This document shows, piece after piece, positions 8,310 to 16,064 of a DNA stretch of 64,000 nt. The notes beneath the pieces were generated by a model. That model saw only the letters and a program-made list of their open reading frames with translations, was not told the origin of the DNA and ran no database searches. The first letter of the stretch is position 1, and each line of letters begins with the position of its first letter. Source of the DNA: Didemnitutus sp041906465 (GTDB taxonomy: Bacteria; Verrucomicrobiota; Verrucomicrobiia; Opitutales; Opitutaceae). The stretch covers positions 223,238-287,237 of the forward strand of contig JAYRJE010000007.1 in NCBI GenBank assembly GCA_041906465.1. Reading direction: 5' to 3'. A program made the position numbers and the translations under genes.

Positions 8310-10412
8310 TTATCGAGCGATGCCCAGCGCGCTGAGGAAGAACGCGTAGTCGCGCGCGACGTCGTGCAGGGCGTCGTAGCGGCCGGAGGCGCCGCCGTGG
8401 CCGGCGCCGAAGTTCGTGTGAATGAGCGTGGCGTTGCCTTTCGACTGGTCGAGCGTGCGGAGCTTCGCGAGGTATTTGGCGCCTTCCCAATACGGGACCT
8501 GGCTGTCGTAGAACGAGACGTTGACGAGCACGTTCGGGTAGGAGGCGGGCTTCAGGTTGTCGTAAGGGCTGTAGGCGCGCATCCAGAGATACTCTTCGCG
8601 GATGTTCGGGTTGCCCCACTCGACGTATTCCTCGGTCGTGAGCGGGAGCGAGGCGTCGAGCATCGTGTTGAGCACATCAACAAAGGGGACCACGACGAGC
8701 GCGGCCTTGAAGAGATCGGGGCGCTGGTTGAGCACGGCGCCCATGAGCAGGCCGCCGGCGCTGCCGCCCGAAGTGACGAGTTGCGCAGGGGTCGTCCATT
8801 TTTGGTCCACGAGCCATTGCGCGCAGTCCACGAAATCGTTGAACGTGGTCATCTTCTTTTCCATGCGGCCGGCCTCGCGCCATTCCTCGCCGAGTTCGCC
8901 GCCGCCGCGAATGTGCGCGATGGCGAAGATGACGCCGCGATCGAGCAGACTGACGCGATTCGAGCTGAAAGTGATCGGCATGCTGACGCCGTAGGAGCCG
9001 TAACCGTAAAGCCAGAACGGCTGCGGCTTCGTGCGGTCGAGGTCGGCGCGATAGACGATCGAGAGCGGCACCTTCACGCCGTCGCGCATCGTGGCCCAGA
9101 CGCGCTCCGCGCGGTAGTTCTTCGGGTCAAAGCCGCCGAGAACCTCCTGCTGCTTCACGAGCGTGCGCTGGCCGTTCGAGAGATTGACGGCGAACGTGGA
9201 GCGTGGACGCACCATCGACTGGTATTCGAAGCGGAAATTGTCCGTGTCGTATTCCCAGTTGCTGCTGCCGGAAACTTCGTAGGCGGGCTCGGGCATCTCG
9301 AGGCGCGACGATTGGCCGTTGGCGAAGTTGTAGACGCGCACGTGCGGCAGGCCGTTCTCGCGCTCTTCGACGACCAGGTAGCGCGCGAACGGCGTGAGGC
9401 CCTCGATCTTCACGGCGCGGTTGTGCGGGATGACGTCGGTCCACTGCGCGGGGTTCGTCTCGGGCGCCGAGACGACCTTGTAGTTTTTCGCGTCGCGGTT
9501 TGTGACGAAATAAAAGCGATCGCCGTGGTGCTCGGCCTGGACCTTCACGTCTTCCGTGCGGGGCAGGAGCGAGCGGAACGAGCCTTGCGCATCGGCGGCG
9601 GGGAGCGCGAAGACCTCGGACGTGACCTTGCTCTCGGCGGTGCTGAACAACCAGCGACCGTCCTGCGATTTGTTGACGTCGATGTTGTAGAGCTCGTCCG
9701 CCTCGGTGCGGAGCAACTCGTGTTTGCCGGTGCTGAGCGTCCAGCGGTGGAGCTTGTCGGAGCGCTTCGACTCGTTCTCGGTGACGTAGTAAAGGACATC
9801 GTGGCCGGCGCCCCACTCGAGATCGGAGACCTTGCCGATGTGCTGCGGAATGAGCTGCTTCGTCGCGAGGTCCATGACGAAGACCTCGTATTGGCGATAA
9901 CCGGTCCAATCGATCGAGTAGGCGAGGCGCGCGCCGTCGTCGCTCACGCGGTAGTGGCCGACGGCGACGTAGGGTTTGCCTTCACCGAGTTTGTTCAGAT
10001 CGAGGAGGATTTCCTCCGTCGCGTCCGGTTGGTCGGCGATGCGGCAAAAGATCGGATACTGCTTATCCTTTTCGGTGCGCGTGTAGTAGAGCCAGCCGAG
10101 AAAGGGAACTTTCGCGCCGGTGTCGTCCTCCTTGAGGCGGCCGCGCATTTCCTTGAACAACGCCGCGCGCAGCTCCTTGGCGGGGGCGAGCACGGACTCG
10201 GTGTAAGCATTCTCTTGTTCAAGGTAGATCTTCACCTCGGGGTTGTCCTTTTCGCGCAGCCAAAAGTAGTCGTCGATGCGCTTGTCCTCGTGGACCGTCA
10301 CGTCCTTCGGCTTTTTCGCCGCGACGGGAGCCTTCGGCGTGGCGAGGTCGAATTGAGCGAGGAGCGGGACGGAGAGCATAAGGGACAGGACGAACGTGGC
10401 GGAGGATTTCAT
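8310..10412 (-). CDS. ptrB: Exported prolyl oligopeptidase family (S9A) peptidase
   Basis: 700 residues with a signal peptide (MKSSATFVLSLMLSVPLLAQ). The N-terminal 400 residues form the seven-bladed propeller; the C-terminal hydrolase domain has the nucleophile in SGGSAGGLLMGAVL, the acid in DSQVPYWEGAKY and the histidine in GAGHGGASGRYD. IRGGGELGEEWREAGR before the nucleophile is typical of oligopeptidase B. S9A enzymes cut short peptides, with oligopeptidase B after basic residues. OpdB versus prolyl oligopeptidase cannot be settled by eye, so the symbol is tentative. Same-strand neighbours are the asparaginase-type hydrolase (36 bases downstream) and an exported unknown (34 bases upstream). 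Confidence 0.9.
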   Translation of the reverse strand: MKSSATFVLSLMLSVPLLAQFDLATPKAPVAAKKPKDVTVHEDKRIDDYFWLREKDNPEVKIYLEQENAYTESVLAPAKELRAALFKEMRGRLKEDDTGAKVPFLGWLYYTRTEKDKQYPIFCRIADQPDATEEILLDLNKLGEGKPYVAVGHYRVSDDGARLAYSIDWTGYRQYEVFVMDLATKQLIPQHIGKVSDLEWGAGHDVLYYVTENESKRSDKLHRWTLSTGKHELLRTEADELYNIDVNKSQDGRWLFSTAESKVTSEVFALPAADAQGSFRSLLPRTEDVKVQAEHHGDRFYFVTNRDAKNYKVVSAPETNPAQWTDVIPHNRAVKIEGLTPFARYLVVEERENGLPHVRVYNFANGQSSRLEMPEPAYEVSGSSNWEYDTDNFRFEYQSMVRPRSTFAVNLSNGQRTLVKQQEVLGGFDPKNYRAERVWATMRDGVKVPLSIVYRADLDRTKPQPFWLYGYGSYGVSMPITFSSNRVSLLDRGVIFAIAHIRGGGELGEEWREAGRMEKKMTTFNDFVDCAQWLVDQKWTTPAQLVTSGGSAGGLLMGAVLNQRPDLFKAALVVVPFVDVLNTMLDASLPLTTEEYVEWGNPNIREEYLWMRAYSPYDNLKPASYPNVLVNVSFYDSQVPYWEGAKYLAKLRTLDQSKGNATLIHTNFGAGHGGASGRYDALHDVARDYAFFLSALGIAR

Positions 10413-10446
10413 GCGAAAGGGGACGAGGGGTGACGCGAACGGCGCC

Positions 10447-11190
10447 TCAGCGCGACGAGCCGATCGGCTTCGGGACTTGGATGCGGTTGGCGAGCTCGAC
10501 GAGGCGCCCGCGAAGGATTTCGTTTTCCTGTTCTGGAGTCTTTTGAAACGCGGAGCGCTGCGTCACGCGCTCGGCGAGTTCCGCCGTGAGAATGAAGATG
10601 CAGTGGTTCTGGACGAAGAGCAGCGTGCCGCGTTTGGCCGCCGCGGGAGCGCTGACTGGCGTGTCGAGCACGCTGGCGCGCGACTCGAAAGCCGAGCCGC
10701 CGGGCAGGAGGGAGAACACGAAGAGCGCGCCGTCGCGCAGTTGCGGGCTGTAGAGGCTCGCCTCGTTGCTCGATCCGGGGAAACGCTGTGCGAAATCCGG
10801 GAAGACGAATTCCTTGAAGAAATACTCCAGGTATTCGCGGATGCCGCGCGTATCGAGTTCCCACTTGTTCGAGAGATCGAGCGGGAAGCACGCGACGCTG
10901 ACGTGCGTGCTCACAGGATCGTCAAACGTGACGACGTTTTCCGTGTCGTGGATCTGGCCGCCGAGCTCCGGCAGGACCGGGATCGTCATTCGGAAACGCG
11001 CACCGGGCGCGACGTAGGTCGTGCCCTTGATCTCGCCGTAGAGCGAGGGCGGCGGCGCAGCGACCTGCGCGCGCACGGCGATCAGGGCGAGCAAGCCGAG
11101 GCAGCAAGCGGCGAGGCGGCGGATGCGCGGGACGAGGACCACGAAGCTCTGAAATGTGGGGGCACGGGGGCGGATTTCAAGCGCGGGCAT
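10447..11190 (-). CDS. Exported protein of unknown function
   Basis: 247 residues from the ATG at 11190. The first 16 residues look too long and basic-acidic for a signal peptide, so a GTG at 11142 giving a start before VLVPRIRRLAACCLGLLALI is an alternative. A signal sequence then ends near VRAQ. The mature part is a mixed alpha/beta protein with no motif I can name; ELDTRGIREYLEYFFKEFVFPDF suggests a helix. It lies 6 bases downstream of rsmA on the same strand, so it is probably co-transcribed with it, and 34 bases upstream of the exported oligopeptidase. No function is proposed. Confidence 0.7.
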   Translation of the reverse strand: MPALEIRPRAPTFQSFVVLVPRIRRLAACCLGLLALIAVRAQVAAPPPSLYGEIKGTTYVAPGARFRMTIPVLPELGGQIHDTENVVTFDDPVSTHVSVACFPLDLSNKWELDTRGIREYLEYFFKEFVFPDFAQRFPGSSNEASLYSPQLRDGALFVFSLLPGGSAFESRASVLDTPVSAPAAAKRGTLLFVQNHCIFILTAELAERVTQRSAFQKTPEQENEILRGRLVELANRIQVPKPIGSSR

Positions 11191-11196
11191 GCGGCG

Positions 11197-12021
11197 TTAG
11201 ACGCGCAGCCGCTGCCAGAGTGCCACGGGAATCTGCTCTGGTCGCGCGCGGGCGTCGAGACCGGCCTCGGGCAAGTGAGCCAGCCACGCGGCGCCGCCGT
11301 CCGGGAGCTTGCCGCGCAGGAGCGAGCCGATCTGTTTGCGGCGTTGCTGGAAACACTCACGGATCACGCGCTTCACGGCCGGCGCGAAGATGAAGGGATC
11401 GGGGCGGCGCGCGAGGTTCAGCAGGTAGGACTCGACGTCCGGCGCGGGGTAGAAGCAGGACGCAGGCACCTTGTGTCCGGGGTCGGTGACGAAAGCGGAT
11501 TGGATGAAGATGGAGATCGCGCCGAACTGCTTCGTGCCGGGCTGCGCGACGTAGCGCTGGGCGGCTTCCTGCTGGAGCATGAGCACCATGCGCTGCGGCA
11601 GCGAACCGCCGAGCACCGCGTCCATCCACGGCGTCGAGATGGCGTAAGGGAGGTTGGCGACGACTTTGAAATGCGCGGCGCGCTCGGGCGGCAGGTCGGC
11701 GATCGGATGCTCGACCGCGTCTTCCTCGATCAGGTGCAGCTTGCCCGGAAACTCGTTGGCGAGCGTGCCGCGCAGGTGCGCGGCCATCGTGGCGTCCTTT
11801 TCCACGGCGAAGACTTCCGCGCCGGCGGCGAGCAGTGCCGAGGTCAGCGTGCCGAGTCCGGGGCCGACTTCGACAACCGTGTCACCGGGAGCGACGGCAC
11901 CGAGTTCGACGGACTTGCGGACAATGTTGCCGTCGATGAGATAATTCTGACCGAGGAAACGCTTCGGCGAGTGACCGAGGCGCGCGAGCAACTCGCGGGT
12001 GCCGGTGAGCGTGAGCGGCAT
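11197..12021 (-). CDS. rsmA: 16S rRNA (adenine1518/1519-N6)-dimethyltransferase
   Basis: 274 residues, the usual size. GHSPKRFLGQNYLID is the KsgA/RsmA N-terminal signature, VEVGPGLGTLTSALL is the SAM-binding loop, EKD ends strand 2 and NLPYAISTPW is the catalytic N-[LV]-P-Y motif. It dimethylates two adjacent adenines at the end of 16S rRNA helix 45 during 30S maturation. It follows a DUF5069 gene by 3 bases and that follows trpC with a 4-base overlap, so trpC, the DUF5069 gene and rsmA form one unit on the minus strand. Confidence 0.95.
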   Translation of the reverse strand: MPLTLTGTRELLARLGHSPKRFLGQNYLIDGNIVRKSVELGAVAPGDTVVEVGPGLGTLTSALLAAGAEVFAVEKDATMAAHLRGTLANEFPGKLHLIEEDAVEHPIADLPPERAAHFKVVANLPYAISTPWMDAVLGGSLPQRMVLMLQQEAAQRYVAQPGTKQFGAISIFIQSAFVTDPGHKVPASCFYPAPDVESYLLNLARRPDPFIFAPAVKRVIRECFQQRRKQIGSLLRGKLPDGGAAWLAHLPEAGLDARARPEQIPVALWQRLRV

Positions 12022-12024
12022 GCC

Positions 12025-12453
12025 TCAGGGCTTGCGGCCCTCGTCGACGTCCCAGAACTCGAAAAACGTCCGGATGTCCGCGCGCGCGCCGAAGCCGGCT
12101 TCCGCCTTCTGCTTCTCGAGCACGGCCGTGGCTTGATCGTTCCAGCCGCGCTTGCTGACGAAATCGTTCCAGATGATCGCGTCGTCGGCGTTGAGCGCGC
12201 GACCGTTCTTCGTGCACCACTCGAACACTTGTTCGTCGCTTCCGCCGGCGAGCACTTGCGCTTTGAGCGCGGCGTAGTCGACGTGGAGGAAGTTGCAGAG
12301 GCGGCTGTCCATGCCCTTGCCGAGATTTGACAGGTAATCATCGCGCAACTCGCCGCGGGCGTGCTTGCGGATTTTGTCGGTCATGCGACCGAAGTAGAGG
12401 AGGCCGCCGACCAGCGGGCGCGGGTCGCAGGGAAATTGTTTGGCAGTGGTCAT
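12025..12453 (-). CDS. DUF5069 family protein
   Basis: 142 residues from the ATG at 12453, which overlaps the trpC stop in an ATGA junction; this and the family start pattern (CDPRPLVGGLLYFGRMTDKIR) decide the start against a longer frame reaching 12645. LGKGMDSRLCNFLHVDYAALK and the WNDFVSKRGWND stretch are the conserved parts. DUF5069 proteins are small and soluble and common in Verrucomicrobia and cyanobacteria; I know of no established function. Translational coupling with trpC looks like genome packing more than shared function. Confidence 0.85.
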   Translation of the reverse strand: MTTAKQFPCDPRPLVGGLLYFGRMTDKIRKHARGELRDDYLSNLGKGMDSRLCNFLHVDYAALKAQVLAGGSDEQVFEWCTKNGRALNADDAIIWNDFVSKRGWNDQATAVLEKQKAEAGFGARADIRTFFEFWDVDEGRKP

Positions 12454-13247
12454 GCAGTGGAAAATTCGTGGATCAGCACCGCCGGATCCTCGGCGCGCAT
12501 CAGGGCTTCGCCGACGAGGATGGCTTGAGCGCCGGCGGCGCGGACGCGCGCGGCGTCGCGCGCGGTGAAGATGCCGCTCTCGCTGACGGCGATGACTTCC
12601 TTCGGGAATTGCGGGATGAGACGTTCGGAGAGTGCGAGGTCGCACTTGAAGATCGCCAGGTCGCGATTGTTGACGCCGATGATCGTGGCGCCGTGTTGCA
12701 CGGCGCGTTCGAGGTCCTTCTCGTCGTGGATTTCGAACAGCGCGCCCATGCCGGCGGCCTTGGCGCTGGCGTGCAGCTGCGAAATCTCGGAATCGTCGAG
12801 CGCGCGCACGATGATGAGGATCGCACTCGCACCGGCCTCGCGCGCCTGGAGCACCTGCACCGGGTGCACCATGAAATCTTTGCGCAGGCAGGGCAGCGCG
12901 GGGACCTGCTGCTGGAAGAATTGCGTGACTTCCTCCAGATCGCCCATGCGTCCGCCGAAAAATTTCTCATCCGTGAGCACGGACAGGGCGCTGGCACGGG
13001 CGTTGAAGTAGCGCTTGGCTTGGTCGATCGCCTTGGTGCCCTCGCTGATGGCGCCAGCCGAAGGCGAGCGGCGCTTGATCTCGGCGATGACGGCGAGCTT
13101 GCCGTCGCCGCGGCGCAACGCGCTGGCGAAGGACGGCACAGCCGGCAGCGAGCCGTTCAGGCGGGCCAGCTCCTCCTCGAAAACGGGACGGAGGATCGGA
13201 GCGATCTCGCGCCGCTTGTGCGCCATGATTTCGGCGAGTTTGTCCAT
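12450..13247 (-). CDS. trpC: Indole-3-glycerol-phosphate synthase
   Basis: 265 residues from the ATG at 13247 (MDKLAEIMAHKRREI), the conserved family start; two earlier in-frame starts would add 4 or 16 residues from repeat-derived sequence. IKRRSPSAG, FFGGRMGDLEEV, CLRKDFMVHPVQVLQ, VNNRDLAIF and SESGIFTARDAARV are the successive TIM-barrel motifs with the catalytic lysines and the phosphate site. It closes the indole ring in tryptophan synthesis. No other trp gene is near. It heads the trpC - DUF5069 - rsmA unit and is divergent from mazG across about 105 bases. Confidence 0.95.
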   Translation of the reverse strand: MDKLAEIMAHKRREIAPILRPVFEEELARLNGSLPAVPSFASALRRGDGKLAVIAEIKRRSPSAGAISEGTKAIDQAKRYFNARASALSVLTDEKFFGGRMGDLEEVTQFFQQQVPALPCLRKDFMVHPVQVLQAREAGASAILIIVRALDDSEISQLHASAKAAGMGALFEIHDEKDLERAVQHGATIIGVNNRDLAIFKCDLALSERLIPQFPKEVIAVSESGIFTARDAARVRAAGAQAILVGEALMRAEDPAVLIHEFSTA

Positions 13248-13254
13248 GCGTGAA

Positions 13255-13337
13255 ACCATCACGAAACACACGAAACGTGCGGAATGGAACAGCAAATTCC
13301 CGGGCTTTTTTGGTGTATTTCGCGTTTTTCGTGGTTA
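13255..13337. repeat. Imperfect inverted repeat, CACGAAACACACGAA type
   Basis: The left part (13255-13275) reads cacgaaacacacgaaa after accat; the right part (13318-13336, tttcgcgtttttcgtggtt) is an imperfect reverse complement. It fills most of the trpC/mazG divergent gap. Related copies lie at 21819-21893 and 29492-29590. Confidence 0.6.
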
Positions 13338-13352
13338 CTGCAAAGCACTCCA

Positions 13353-14021
13353 ATGAGTGCCATCGACGACTTGCGCCGCACCATGGCGCGCCTCCGCGCC
13401 CCGGACGGCTGCCCGTGGGACCGCGAGCAGACCCACCAAACGCTCGCGCGCCACCTGATCGACGAGTGCAGCGAGTTGCTCGACACGATCGACCGCGGCG
13501 ACATCCCGCACATGCGCGAGGAGCTCGGCGACGTGCTGCTGCAGGTCGTGTTTCACGCGCAGCTGGCGGCGGAGCGCGGCGACTTCGACTTCGACGACGT
13601 GGCGCGCGAGATCAACGACAAGCTCATCCGTCGGCACCCGCATGTCTTCGGCGACGCCACCGCCGGCAACGCGGAGCAGGTCATCGACGTCTGGGAAGGC
13701 ATCAAGGCCCAGGAGAGGGCCGCCGCGGGCAAGGCGGAGTCCCAGGTTTTCAAGAAACTGCCGCCGCGGCTGCCGGCATTGATGTTCGCCGAAGATGTCG
13801 CCAAGCGAATCGACAAACAAAAGTTGCCCGCGGACGGCGTGGTCGATGCCGCAGCGATCGCCCAGCGCGCCGAGATGCTGACTCCGGAAGCGGCAGGATG
13901 TGCGCTCTACGAACTTGCCGCGGCCTGCCGCGCGCGCGGGATCGATCCGGAGATGGCGCTGCGGCGCGAATGCGACCGGGTGATGCGCGAAGTCGAGGCG
14001 CGCGTGGCCGGCCGAGCCTGA
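13353..14021 (+). CDS. mazG: MazG-type nucleoside triphosphate pyrophosphohydrolase
   Basis: 222 residues from the ATG at 13353. MARLRAPDGCPWDREQTHQTL is the MazG signature, followed by the metal-binding E-x-x-E set (DECSELLDTI, EELGDVLLQVVFHAQLA) and a second weaker helical half. This is a little shorter than two-domain E. coli MazG (about 260), the second half being trimmed. It degrades non-canonical NTPs to NMP and pyrophosphate. Five bases separate its stop from the ATG of the recombinase gene downstream, so the two are likely co-transcribed. Confidence 0.92.
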   Translation: MSAIDDLRRTMARLRAPDGCPWDREQTHQTLARHLIDECSELLDTIDRGDIPHMREELGDVLLQVVFHAQLAAERGDFDFDDVAREINDKLIRRHPHVFGDATAGNAEQVIDVWEGIKAQERAAAGKAESQVFKKLPPRLPALMFAEDVAKRIDKQKLPADGVVDAAAIAQRAEMLTPEAAGCALYELAAACRARGIDPEMALRRECDRVMREVEARVAGRA

Positions 14022-14026
14022 GCGTG

Positions 14027-14980
14027 ATGACCGAGGCCGCCCCAGCGCCCGAGACCAAGGTGCCTGCGTCTGTCGCGGCCGAGTGGCTGGCGCCGTTCCT
14101 CGATTTCCTCGCGAAGGAGCGACGCTATTCCGCCTACACGGTGCGCAACTACCGGCAGGCGTTTGAGGATTTCTACGTGTGGGCGCAAACCGGAGCACGG
14201 TGGCGTGCAGACGGTTTCGCGGGTCTGACGACCACGGACATGCGCAGTTTCGTGATCGAAGGCCAGCGACGCTTCAGTCGGCGCACGCTGCACAATCATG
14301 TTTCCGGCTTGCGGTCATTTTTTCGCTATTGGCAACGCCGCGGCCGGCTGGCGAGGAACCCGTTCACGGGCGTTCCGCTGCCGAAGTTGGAGAAATCCCT
14401 CCCGAAGTTTTTGACCGAAACCCAAGTCGCCGTGTTGCTCGCCGGACCGCAGAAGCTGCTCGAGCGCGGCGAGGCGAATAAATTCACCGCGTGGCGCGAT
14501 CGGCTCGTGCTGGAACTGCTCTACGGCGGCGGCTTGCGCGTGAGCGAACTGGTCGGACTCAACTACGGTGCGATCGATTTCGGGACGGGAAGTGCGCGCG
14601 TGCTCGGCAAGGGGCGCAAGGAGCGCATTTGTCCGCTCGGCGCGGTGGCAATGGCGGTGTTGCGGAAATTTCGCGACGAGTTCGCGGCGAATTCGAAGCC
14701 GACTGCGCCGGTGCTCGTCACCGAGCGGCACGAGCGGCTCACCGTGCGTGCTGTGCAGCTGATCGTGAAGCGCTATCTCGCGCTCGCCGATCTCCCGATG
14801 GATCTTTCGCCGCACAAGCTGCGGCATTCCTACGCGACGCATTTGCTGAATTCCGGCGCAGATCTGCGCGCCGTGCAGGAGTTGCTCGGCCACGCGAACC
14901 TGGCAACGACGCAGATCTACACGCACACGAGCGTCGCGCGGCTGAAGGAAATCTACGCCAAGGCGCATCCGCGGGCGTAG
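14027..14980 (+). CDS. xerC: Tyrosine recombinase, XerC/XerD type
   Basis: 317 residues. The N-terminal SAM-like domain has the core-binding pattern (FLDFLAKERRYSAYTVRNY); the catalytic domain carries Arg171 (GGGLRVSEL), Lys195 (GKGRKER), His263 and Arg266 (HKLRHSYATH), His289 (LLGHANLATTQ) and the Tyr298 nucleophile (IYTHTS). The full set is intact. Xer proteins resolve chromosome dimers at dif with FtsK. XerC versus XerD needs a tree; the partner is not in the window. An upstream in-frame extension back to 13250 overlaps mazG and is rejected. No integron or phage genes are nearby, so a housekeeping Xer is the better reading. Confidence 0.9.
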   Translation: MTEAAPAPETKVPASVAAEWLAPFLDFLAKERRYSAYTVRNYRQAFEDFYVWAQTGARWRADGFAGLTTTDMRSFVIEGQRRFSRRTLHNHVSGLRSFFRYWQRRGRLARNPFTGVPLPKLEKSLPKFLTETQVAVLLAGPQKLLERGEANKFTAWRDRLVLELLYGGGLRVSELVGLNYGAIDFGTGSARVLGKGRKERICPLGAVAMAVLRKFRDEFAANSKPTAPVLVTERHERLTVRAVQLIVKRYLALADLPMDLSPHKLRHSYATHLLNSGADLRAVQELLGHANLATTQIYTHTSVARLKEIYAKAHPRA

Positions 14981-15033
14981 GGGCAATCCAGCGCGAGAGA
15001 CCTCGGCTTCTTACGGGCGTTGGGCCATGTGCG

Positions 15034-15885
15034 CTAACGTTCGTCGCTCGGGGCGGTGAGCCGGATGCGGTTTGGCTCGATCACGATACGGCGGTCGCGG
15101 TAGAGCGCGCCGATGGCTTGCTTGAATGCTTTCTTGCTCACGCCAAATGCGTCCCGAATTTCCTCCGGAATGCTGTTGTCGCCGTAGGGGAGTTGTCCGC
15201 CTTTCGCCTCCAGTGCGGCGAGGATTTGCTCGGTGAGCGCGGCGATGCGGCGATAACCGGCTTTGCCGAGGGCGAGGTCGAGTTTGCCGTCGGGACGGAT
15301 GGCGCGCACATAGCCGTCGACCCAGTCGCCGATCGCCAGCGGCGTCGTCACATCGGTGTGGTAGAGCAGCCCGCGATGCGCGTGGTTGACGACCATGTTG
15401 TAGCCGATCGGGCTGCGGCTGGCGACGAGCAGGCGGACCGATTCGCCTTCGTGATAACGTGCCGGCGTGCGGTCGAGAAAGCGGTTGAAGCGAGCGGTGG
15501 CGATAAGCCGGTCGGTGTGAGGATCGACCATGACGAGGACCACGACTCTGTCGCCCGGTTGGACTGGGCCGGACATCTCTCGAATCGGCAACAGCAGGTC
15601 CTTTTCCAATCCCCACGCGAGAAACACGCCGATACGCGGCGTCAGACTCACGACGCGCAGGGCGGCAAATTCGCCGGCGTAAGCGAGGGGTTTGTCCGTC
15701 GTGGCGACGAGGCGGTCTTCGGTGGCGCGATACACCATCACCTCGATCACGTCGCCCGGTGTGGTGCCCGCGGGAATGTAGCGGCTGGGCAGGAGGATTT
15801 CGCCGTGGCTCCCGCCGTCGAGGTAGTAGCCCGGCTGTGCAAAACGGACGATGCGGAGCCGGTTGAGTTTGCCGAGGAGAGCCAT
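15034..15885 (-). CDS. CvfB-like S1-domain RNA-binding protein
   Basis: 283 residues. The series of S1-like beta barrels (GEILLPSRYIPAG, VGDWVDGYVRAIRPDGKLDLALG with the typical S1 strand pattern) and the C-terminal winged helix (IRDAFGVSKKAFKQAIGALYRDRRIVIEPNRIRL) match the CvfB/YitL family. Firmicute CvfB binds RNA and affects virulence and expression; the role in other phyla is not settled. The gene stands alone, converging with xerC across about 50 bases. Confidence 0.87.
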   Translation of the reverse strand: MALLGKLNRLRIVRFAQPGYYLDGGSHGEILLPSRYIPAGTTPGDVIEVMVYRATEDRLVATTDKPLAYAGEFAALRVVSLTPRIGVFLAWGLEKDLLLPIREMSGPVQPGDRVVVLVMVDPHTDRLIATARFNRFLDRTPARYHEGESVRLLVASRSPIGYNMVVNHAHRGLLYHTDVTTPLAIGDWVDGYVRAIRPDGKLDLALGKAGYRRIAALTEQILAALEAKGGQLPYGDNSIPEEIRDAFGVSKKAFKQAIGALYRDRRIVIEPNRIRLTAPSDER

Positions 15886-16004
15886 GCGAGCGCGAAGGTG
15901 GACGCGTTTACGGAGAAAGAGGAGCGATTTCGACGGAGGCGCTGCGGCCGAAGGTGGAGCGTATTGAGCTCAAGCGCTCGGGAGTGATCGCGGCGTGAAC
16001 TCCA

Positions 16005-16064
16005 GAACGCGCTGGGGTCAACGCGTTCCACCTTTCGAAACAAGCGCTGCAACGCCTGCGCTAC
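16005..16064. repeat. Hairpin and half copy of the GTAGCG repeat
   Basis: A small hairpin (gaacgcg 16005-16011 with cgcgttc 16022-16028) is followed by a GTAGCGCAGG arm read on the minus strand (16055-16064). The TAG of that arm is the stop codon of the exported protein ending at 16061. The mirror arm seen in the copy at 1325 is missing. Confidence 0.5.

Noticed and set aside
14027..14980. Integrative element around the Xer gene
   Set aside because: No attachment sites, phage or cargo genes are near; the recombinase is between mazG and a CvfB-like gene.
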